Source of the DNA: an uncultured Oscillospiraceae bacterium
GTDB lineage: Bacteria > Bacillota_A > Clostridia > Oscillospirales > Oscillospiraceae
Reading direction: 5' to 3'
DNA: 7,718 nucleotides
Assembly (NCBI GenBank): GCA_944387755.1
Contig: CALXGC010000076.1
Location: 1 to 7,718, forward strand
Part shown: piece by piece, positions 6,276 to 7,718 of the stretch
How positions within the stretch are numbered: the stretch's first letter is position 1
How the letters are laid out: every line of letters begins with the position of its first letter
The notes under the pieces: model-generated
What the model saw: the letters and a program-made list of their open reading frames with translations, nothing else
Database searches by the model: none
What the model was told of the DNA's origin: nothing
Program-made: the position numbers and the translations under genes

Positions 6276-6458
6276 TCAGTAGTACTTTTTGCGGTTCTTG
6301 CGGGCGGCCTCAGACTTCTTGCGGCGCTTCACGCTGGGGCTCTCGTAGTGCTCACGCTTGCGGACTTCAGCCAGCACGCCAGACTTGGCGCAGCTGCGCT
6401 TGAAGCGCTTCAGAGCGCTCTCCAGAGACTCGTTTTCTCTCACACGGATTTCCGACAT
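6276..6458 (-). CDS. rpsU: Small ribosomal subunit protein bS21
   Basis: This 60-residue basic protein joins the 30S subunit near the platform and anti-Shine-Dalgarno region and supports translation initiation. It begins [21 protein letters not shown]. It continues through a [20 protein letters not shown] core and ends in a Lys/Arg-rich tail ([17 protein letters not shown]), the usual bS21 layout and length. The ATG at 6458 is preceded by a GGAGGGAGGG purine tract. A 10-residue upstream extension in the same frame has no similarity to the family and includes that ribosome site, so it is rejected. It converges with the exonuclease gene and lies downstream of leuS on the same strand, with its own very strong promoter. 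Confidence 0.97.
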   Translation of the reverse strand: MSEIRVRENESLESALKRFKRSCAKSGVLAEVRKREHYESPSVKRRKKSEAARKNRKKYY

Positions 6459-6476
6459 ATATTTCCCTCCCTCCGG

Positions 6477-6498
6477 CGCGGCGGACATTCCAGCCGCG
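6477..6498 (-). other. Small GC-rich hairpin in the rpsU leader
   Basis: On the minus strand, CGCGGC (6498-6493) pairs with GCCGCG (6482-6477) around a 10-base loop, just upstream of the purine-rich ribosome site. It might affect initiation or be bound by a ribosomal protein. In a GC-rich genome a 6-bp stem is weak evidence, and I know of no described rpsU leader that matches. Confidence 0.25.
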
Positions 6499-6529
6499 AA
6501 AGGGCCATTTGTATGGCTTTAACAGAACC

Positions 6530-6558
6530 ATTATATTTGACTTCCCGTCAAATGTCAA
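6530..6558 (-). promoter_or_regulatory. rpsU: Perfect consensus promoter of rpsU with a palindromic spacer
   Basis: On the minus strand, TTGACA (6558-6553) and TATAAT (6535-6530) both match the sigma-70-type consensus fully at the ideal 17-base spacing. Transcription would start near 6523, giving a leader of about 65 bases. The spacer itself is an inverted repeat, TTTGAC-5-GTCAAA; with one more base on each side (6535-6553) the arms are 7 bp. This placement is typical of repressor operators, since bound protein would block RNA polymerase. Confidence 0.85.
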
Positions 6559-6596
6559 GTTCTTCTTGCGGGCGGAAATTTGAATTTTTTATGACG

Positions 6597-6633
6597 GCGC
6601 GGAGCTGTCCTCCTGTGTCCAGGCGATCCGCGC
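6597..6633 (-). other. Stem-loop downstream of leuS without a U-tract
   Basis: GCGCGGA (6597-6603) pairs with TCCGCGC (6627-6633), with a small inner CCTG/CAGG stem. It lies 27 bases past the leuS stop. On the minus strand it is followed by an A-rich rather than a T-rich tract, so it is not a standard intrinsic terminator. It may stabilise the leuS 3' end, leaving read-through into rpsU possible. Confidence 0.3.
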
Positions 6634-6659
6634 TTCCCGCGTGGGCGTTTGGCCGCGGC

Positions 6660-7718
6660 TCAGCCCTTGGGCTTAAAGATCAGGCTGACCAGGCGGCCCT
6701 TGACCACCACGGACTTCACCAGCTCCTTATCCTCGGCCAGCTTGGCGATTTTGGGCTCGGCCAGAGCGGCGCGGACAATCTCCTCGTCGGAGGCGTCGGT
6801 GGGCACCACGATGTTGGCCTTTACCTTTCCGCTGACCTGGACGGCCATCTGCGTGACCGCCTTCACCGTCTTGCTCTCGTCATAGGCGGGCCAGGGCTGG
6901 AGGCACACCTGGCCGCCGTAACCGGCCATCTCCCAGAGCTCCTCGCACATATGGGGGGCGAAGGGGGAGAGCATCAGCAGCAGGGCCTTCATATCGCCCC
7001 GGCTGGCGCCGTTTTTATAGAAGTCGTTTACCAGGGACATGAGGGCGGCGATGGCGGTGTTGAACTTCATGGCCTCGATGTCCTCGGAGACCTTTTTGAT
7101 GGTCTGGTGCACCGCGGCCATATTGACCTGGGAGTAGTCCTCGCCGGTGTGCTCCTGCTCCGTGGCCAGGTTCCACACCCGGTCCAGGAAGCGCTTGCAG
7201 CCCTTGACGCCGTTGTCCGACCAGGCGGCGGCCTTCTCAAAGTCGCCGATGAACATGATATAGGTGCGCATGGTGTCGGCGCCGTACTGGGCGATGATGT
7301 CGTTTGGGTTGATGACGTTGCCCCTGGACTTGCTCATCTTCTCGCCGCCCTCGCCCAGGATCATGCCGTGGCTGGTGCGCTTCTGATATGGCTCCTTGGT
7401 GGGCACCACACCGATGTCGTACAGGAACTTGTGCCAGAACCGGCTGTACAGCAGGTGGAGGGTGGTGTGCTCCATGCCTCCGTTGTACCAGTCCACCGGG
7501 GACCAGTACTCCAGGGCCTCCTTGCTGGCCAGGGCCTTGTCGTTGTGGGGGTCCATATACCGCAGGAAGTACCAGCTGGAGCCCGCCCACTGGGGCATAG
7601 TGTCGGTCTCCCGCTTGGCGGGGCCGCCGCAGCAGGGGCAGGTGGTGTTCACCCAGTCGGTCATCTTGCTCAGGGGGGACTCGCCGTCGTCGGTGGGCTC
7701 ATAGCTCTCCACCTCGGG
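6660..7718 (-). CDS. leuS: Leucyl-tRNA synthetase, C-terminal part
   Basis: The visible 352 residues are the C-terminal portion of cytosolic LeuRS, which charges tRNA-Leu with leucine using ATP; the N-terminal Rossmann half and most of the editing domain lie beyond the right edge. A small CPCCGG segment leads into [18 protein letters not shown], as in Firmicute Leu[22 protein letters not shown] and then the KMSKS signature ([14 protein letters not shown]; signature codons at 7326-7340) follow. After these come the helical anticodon-binding domain, with [14 protein letters not shown] near residue 247, and the compact C-terminal domain ending in KPKG with a TGA at 6660-6662. No frameshift or missing signature is seen. 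The stretch between its stop and the rpsU promoter holds one stem-loop but no convincing terminator. Confidence 0.97.
   Translation of the reverse strand, partial: PEVESYEPTDDGESPLSKMTDWVNTTCPCCGGPAKRETDTMPQWAGSSWYFLRYMDPHNDKALASKEALEYWSPVDWYNGGMEHTTLHLLYSRFWHKFLYDIGVVPTKEPYQKRTSHGMILGEGGEKMSKSRGNVINPNDIIAQYGADTMRTYIMFIGDFEKAAAWSDNGVKGCKRFLDRVWNLATEQEHTGEDYSQVNMAAVHQTIKKVSEDIEAMKFNTAIAALMSLVNDFYKNGASRGDMKALLLMLSPFAPHMCEELWEMAGYGGQVCLQPWPAYDESKTVKAVTQMAVQVSGKVKANIVVPTDASDEEIVRAALAEPKIAKLAEDKELVKSVVVKGRLVSLIFKPKG

Overview
The window is GC-rich, densely coded bacterial chromosome. Gene content and protein style suggest an anaerobic Firmicute of class Clostridia, probably an Oscillospiraceae-like gut lineage. 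The pointers are a clostridial-type [FeFe] hydrogenase homologue, an energy-coupling-factor (ECF) vitamin transporter S component, type III pantothenate kinase, a Firmicute-style LeuRS and a small bS21. The taxon is an inference from these genes; no rRNA or other marker is present. I see no tRNA, rRNA, CRISPR array, insertion sequence or attachment site.

Layout, left to right. (1) The 3' end of a plus-strand gene, possibly an M29-type aminopeptidase, ends at 184. It runs into a long stem-loop that can terminate transcription in both directions. (2) A minus-strand, apparently monocistronic gene encodes a multi-cluster ferredoxin-like [FeFe] hydrogenase homologue resembling group B. It has its own promoter. 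(3) A coenzyme A block follows. The minus-strand pair ECF S component then coaX reads left, and coaBC reads right from a shared 236-bp divergent promoter region. Together these could cover pantothenate uptake (inferred), phosphorylation, and conversion of phosphopantothenate to phosphopantetheine. (4) A gene overlapping the end of coaBC by 8 bases encodes a protein joining a phage-type DUF1351 region to a DEDDh 3'-5' exonuclease. (5) A second two-way terminator separates it from converging rpsU (bS21), whose promoter is a perfect TTGACA-17-TATAAT with an inverted repeat filling the spacer. (6) The C-terminal part of leuS runs off the right edge.

The most unusual item is the DUF1351-exonuclease fusion, translationally coupled to a CoA biosynthesis gene in an otherwise housekeeping neighbourhood. 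Next are the palindrome inside the rpsU promoter and the uncharacterised-subgroup hydrogenase. The remaining genes are ordinary core metabolism and translation. Large antisense open frames opposite the real genes are explained by GC-rich codon use and are not annotated.
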